Shown here piece after piece: positions 18,360 through 21,292 of a DNA stretch of 21,292 bases. This stretch comes from Silene noctiflora (Eukaryota > Streptophyta > Magnoliopsida > Caryophyllales > Caryophyllaceae), in NCBI GenBank assembly GCA_009801015.1, contig VHZZ01010765.1, forward strand, positions 12,510 through 33,801, read 5' to 3'. The notes beneath the pieces were generated by a model, which was given only the letters and a program-made list of their open reading frames with translations, did no database searches and was not told the DNA's origin. Made by a program: the position numbers and the translations under genes. How positions within the stretch are numbered: the stretch's first letter is position 1; every line of letters begins with the position of its first letter.

Positions 18360-21292
18360 ATGACTGTGTCAAAAAACCACCAATGTTCTGATCACCAGGG
18401 AAATGAGGTCAAGCGCCCGAATGAGGTGAACGAGAAAGGGAGTAGTGAATTGGAGCCGTCCATTTTGGACAACCGCAATGAAAAGATGGCGGATCATTTG
18501 ATTGAGTGTCATCCGTCGTTGATCCGTCTAACCGGAGAACATCCCTTCAATTCGGAGCCTCCATTAACCCGTTTGATGCATCACGGGTTCTTGACCCCGG
18601 TCCCACTCCATTATGTTAGGAACCACGGTCCGGTTCCTGATGCTAAGTGGGAAGATTGGACTGTGGAGGTGACCGGGTTGGTTGAGAAACCAACTTGTTT
18701 CACTATGGACCAGTTGGTTAATGAGTTCCAGTCTCGCGAATTCCCAGTCACGTTGGTAAGTGCTGGGAATCGCAGAAAGGAACAACACATTGTTAAGGAA
18801 ACAATAGGGTTCAATTGGGGACCCGCCGCTATATCTACATCGATATGGCGGGGAGTCCCTTTGCAAGATGTGCTCATGAGATGTGGTATAATGAATTCTG
18901 AGAAGGGCGCTCTTAACGTGTGTTTTGAGGGCGCGGACGACTTGCCTGTAGGTGGCGGGTCTAAATATGGGACAAGTTTGCGAAGAGAGCTCGCGTTGGA
19001 TCCTACGCGTGACATTATTCTTGCATACAAGCAAAATGGGGAACTATTAAGCCCAGATCACGGGTTTCCGATCCGAATGATTATTCCAGGAGTTATTGGT
19101 GGACGTATGGTTAAGTGGTTGAAAAGAATTATCGTCACAACTGCTGAGTCTGATAATTACTATCATTACAGGGAGAACCGAGTTCTCCCATCTCATGTAG
19201 ATGCAGAACTTGCTAATTCTGAAGGTAAAATATTGATACATTTATTCCATCTCAATCATTTGTTTATTTTTTTTATTCTTTAATTTATATGAGGGGTATA
19301 GGTGGACATTGTGTCGAACGGATGTGAGCCGTGTTGGGTTGTCCACGGATCAGCTCACGTCAACCTGACCCGGGACCGACCTGTGAGGGAGCTGGGGGGT
19401 CAGACTCTGAAAACTGAAACTCGGTCCCGAGTTGATTGGGTGGTGGGCTCATGGGATGGCTAAGAAACAGATCGGGTCAACCCGCACTATTGTCCATTAC
19501 TAAAAAGGGGTATTATAATCAAATAAGCAAATGATAGGGAATGTTGAGGAGCATGCTTATGCATGAATACATGATGCTTTCCCTGACTTCTTAATTCTTA
19601 TTCCTTAAGGGCTAACATTATTAGGGTTTTATATGTGTTTAATTTGTATGCAAAAAATGGCAGCATGGTGGTACAAAGCGGAGCATATAATAAATGATCT
19701 GAATATTAACTCGGTGATAACAACGCCATGCCACGAAGAGATCTTGCCCATTAACGCGTGGACAACTCAACGCCCCTACACCTTAAGGGGTTATGCTTAC
19801 TCTGGTTTGTCTTCTTTTAATTTGCTTCTTAACTTGCATTCTTAATTTTGAGACGTACCTTGATTTTCATAATTTCATAACATAATCTTGCGTAGGGGCG
19901 ATAACGAGCTTGACTTTACTCGACTTATGTTCATGAAGCAAAACTCGAGGTCAAGTCTGTCAAGAAACCTTTATTCTCAACCAAAAGCTTAGCTTTAGTT
20001 GATGGCTGGAATGCCAAGATCAATTTTATACTCTAACAAAGTCGATCTAGCGCTCAACCCAATTAAACTTGTTATCAAGCTTTTGAGCTTAAACCCTAAC
20101 TCGAGCTCAACTTGAGCCTAAATGGCTAAATATATTATACTTAAATTTCGTTTTTTTCTTATTATAATACTTTCAATAACAGAATTCGAATATTATATAC
20201 TCCCTCCTATTCACTATTTTCTTCCCTATTTCCATAAACGGATTATTCAGGTTTTTTTCCCCTTTCCTATTTTGGTAACTTATACTCTTATTTTATTCAT
20301 TCCTCTCTCCTATCATCAAACCCCACCCAACTCTTTTACTTCTATTTTATTCCTTTTTTAATGTTGTTGGCCCACAATTTCTTATTTAATTCCTAATTAT
20401 TCATCCCTCTCTCCTATCTACAAACCCCACCACACTCCTTTATTCATATTCTATTATTTTCCTTAAATATTGTGTCCACATCAAAGAGGGAACAAAACGA
20501 CGAATAGGAGGGAATATGTTAAAATATAAAACGAATCAAGGAACTTCAACCATCAGCTTAAGCTTTTGGTTGAGATGGTTTCTTGACATGGTATCAGAGC
20601 TTTGTGGCCATGGAATCCCGCCTGCCCCCACACTTCAAACCCAAAAAGAAAAAAATGAAATGGGCTTTCGTGTGAGGGGGAGTTTTAAAATATAAAACGA
20701 ATCAAGGAACTTCAACCATCAGCTTAAGCTTTTGGTTGAGATGGTTTCTTGACATGGTATCAGAGCTTTGTGGCCATGGAATCCCGCCTGCCCCCACACT
20801 TCAAACCCAAAAAGAAAAAAATGAAATGGGCTTTCGTGTGAGGGGGAGTTTTAAAATATAAAACGAATCAAGGAACTTCAACCATCAGCTTAAGCTTTTG
20901 ATTGAAATGGTTTCTTGACAGAGTATAAAATAGTGGGCAAATTAATGACAACATTTGATATGTGATAAAAATATGTAATTATGATAATTTTTTTTTTTAA
21001 AAGAGTAAGAGTAAGATAATTTTTTTTAAACTAGGGAGTACACTGAGGTGAGAAGATGATATTAAAATTGAGTATCACGAGTCAAAATCTACTCTGTATA
21101 ATTACTTTCTAACATATTATTAAAATTAAGGTAGTCGTACTACTTATTAATTGATTACTTTGAATAAAATCCAATGTAATTTATCTGTTAATTAATCAAT
21201 AGGAGGAGGAAAGAAAGTGACAAGAGTGGAAGTAACAATGGATGGTGGAGAAACATGGCAAGTAGCCGAGTTAGACATCCAAGAGAAGCCAA
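18360..21292 (+). CDS. Nitrate reductase (NIA) paralogue with Cys-to-Ser at the Mo ligand, partial at 3' end
   Basis: Exons are 18360-19224, 19664-19804 and 21203 to the window end; 365 residues are visible of a family length near 900. Plant nitrate reductase reduces nitrate to nitrite with NAD(P)H in the cytosol. This part is the N-terminal molybdopterin domain plus the start of the dimerisation domain; the heme and FAD domains lie beyond the window. Family blocks are clear: [26 protein letters not shown] (86-90), [13 protein letters not shown] (150-154), SKYGTS and [11 protein letters not shown], then exon 2 WWYK...[17 protein letters not shown] and exon 3 [11 protein letters not shown]. 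Intron phases match plant NIA genes. The Mo-ligating Cys is Ser134 (codon AGT, 18759-18761), which should abolish or greatly reduce nitrate reduction. Other odd changes: DLPVGGG for DLPGGGG, YKQNGE for YMQNGE, PGVIGG for PGFIGG, WWYKAEH for WWYKPEY. The N-terminal arm is short (~56 residues before RLTG) and lacks the usual acidic cluster. The frame is intact, so it is not an obvious pseudogene. Confidence 0.93.
19300..19505. mobile_element. GC-rich hAT-like MITE in NIA intron 1
   Basis: A 206-bp GC-rich insert in an AT-rich intron is flanked by the identical octamer AGGGGTAT (19292-19299 and 19506-19513). The ends are imperfect inverted repeats: AGGTGGACATTGTG at the left and CACTATTGTCCATTACTA at the right. 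The interior has GGGTTG, GACCCGGGACC and CGGGTCAACCCG words typical of plant hAT-derived repeats. There is no coding capacity. Confidence 0.7.
19893..20121. mobile_element. Possible degenerate transposon fragment in NIA intron 2
   Basis: TAGGGGCGATAACGAGCTTGAC at the left and AACTCGAGCTCAACTTGAGCCTA at the right are loosely inverted, and the interior has CTCGA/GAGCTC words seen in hAT-derived plant repeats. No target duplication was found. Confidence is low. Confidence 0.3.
20200..20514. mobile_element. Stowaway MITE in NIA intron 2
   Basis: The left end is TA-CTCCCTCCTATTC and the right end is GAATAGGAGGGAA-TA, giving ~29-bp imperfect inverted repeats and TA duplications. The last base of the right terminus reads A where the family has G (GGAGGGAG). 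The intact version of that end survives beyond the adjacent retrotransposon at 20921-20925. It is the same family as 10718-10988, in opposite orientation. Confidence 0.85.
20517..20920 (+). mobile_element. TRIM/SMART-type miniature LTR retrotransposon, tandem form with three LTRs
   Basis: Three 72-bp direct repeats (20517-20588, 20683-20754, 20849-20920) serve as LTRs; the first begins TG and all end CA. Each of the first two is followed at once by TGGTATCAGAGC (20589-20600 and 20755-20766), the initiator-methionine-tRNA primer site used by Copia elements. Each 94-bp internal region ends in a polypurine tract GAGGGGGAG (20674-20682 and 20840-20848). The two internal regions read identical and LTR 3 differs by two G-to-A changes in its body. 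No gag or pol exists, so movement would depend on another element's proteins. The flanking 5-mers GAATA and GAGTA are a near-perfect target duplication. The tandem form probably arose by unequal LTR recombination. Confidence 0.88.
20921..21202. other. End of NIA intron 2
   Basis: AT-rich intron sequence between the TRIM and the acceptor TCAATAG at 21196-21202. A poly-T/A patch lies at 20990-21030. No gene or further mobile-element end was recognised, though ACTAGGGAGTAC near 21029-21040 resembles a worn Stowaway terminus. Confidence 0.5.

Noticed and set aside
18564-19034. Minus-strand open frames of 156 and 139 codons opposite NIA exon 1
   Set aside because: They are shadows of the conserved nitrate reductase coding strand and match no family.
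20589-20600. tRNA-Met-like sequence TGGTATCAGAGC
   Set aside because: It is the retrotransposon primer-binding site, directly after the LTR and repeated 166 bp later; no tRNA gene surrounds it.

Overview
This is nuclear DNA from a flowering plant: AT-rich, with genes split by GT-AG introns, long T-rich leader introns, many small non-autonomous transposons (MITEs) and a miniature LTR retrotransposon. From memory, the nitrate reductase exons resemble the spinach enzyme most (for example the [17 protein letters not shown] and NAKWEDW-type blocks). That suggests Caryophyllales, probably Amaranthaceae; this is recall, not a database result.

Layout, all genes on the + strand. (1) 1-~9990: a MEKK1-type MAP kinase kinase kinase. 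It has a promoter with two W-box cores, a ~1.5 kb leader containing a degenerate tandem repeat, eight coding exons (1858-8260, 580 codons) and a probable 3'-UTR intron. Its introns 6 and 7 hold MITEs, a G18 run and a long purine tract. (2) ~9990-11540: intergenic DNA with a compound Stowaway block. (3) 11541-~15900: a DUF1644 zinc-finger protein encoded in one exon (14642-15568) behind a ~3.0 kb 5'-UTR intron that carries an hAT-type MITE with a perfect 8-bp target duplication. (4) ~15900-18299: intergenic DNA with direct repeats and a run of hairpins. (5) 18300-21292: the TATA box and first three exons (third partial) of a nitrate reductase (NIA) gene. Both introns are loaded with transposons, including a three-LTR TRIM inserted into the last bases of a Stowaway MITE.

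The most notable point is in the nitrate reductase. The reading frame is intact and the intron positions are those of plant NIA genes, but the cysteine that ligates molybdenum (family motif [10 protein letters not shown]) is serine here ([10 protein letters not shown], Ser134). The same codon completes a perfect GTAAGT splice donor inside exon 1. Other normally constant residues are also changed and the N-terminal arm is short. This looks like a paralogue that is losing, or has changed, its catalytic role.

The three genes do not form a pathway. MEKK1 is a stress and defence signalling kinase, the DUF1644 protein is probably regulatory, and NIA belongs to nitrogen assimilation. The DUF1644-NIA adjacency may be ancient, because I recall a DUF1644 gene beside Arabidopsis NIA1. 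I saw no bacterial, viral, CRISPR, tRNA or rRNA gene.
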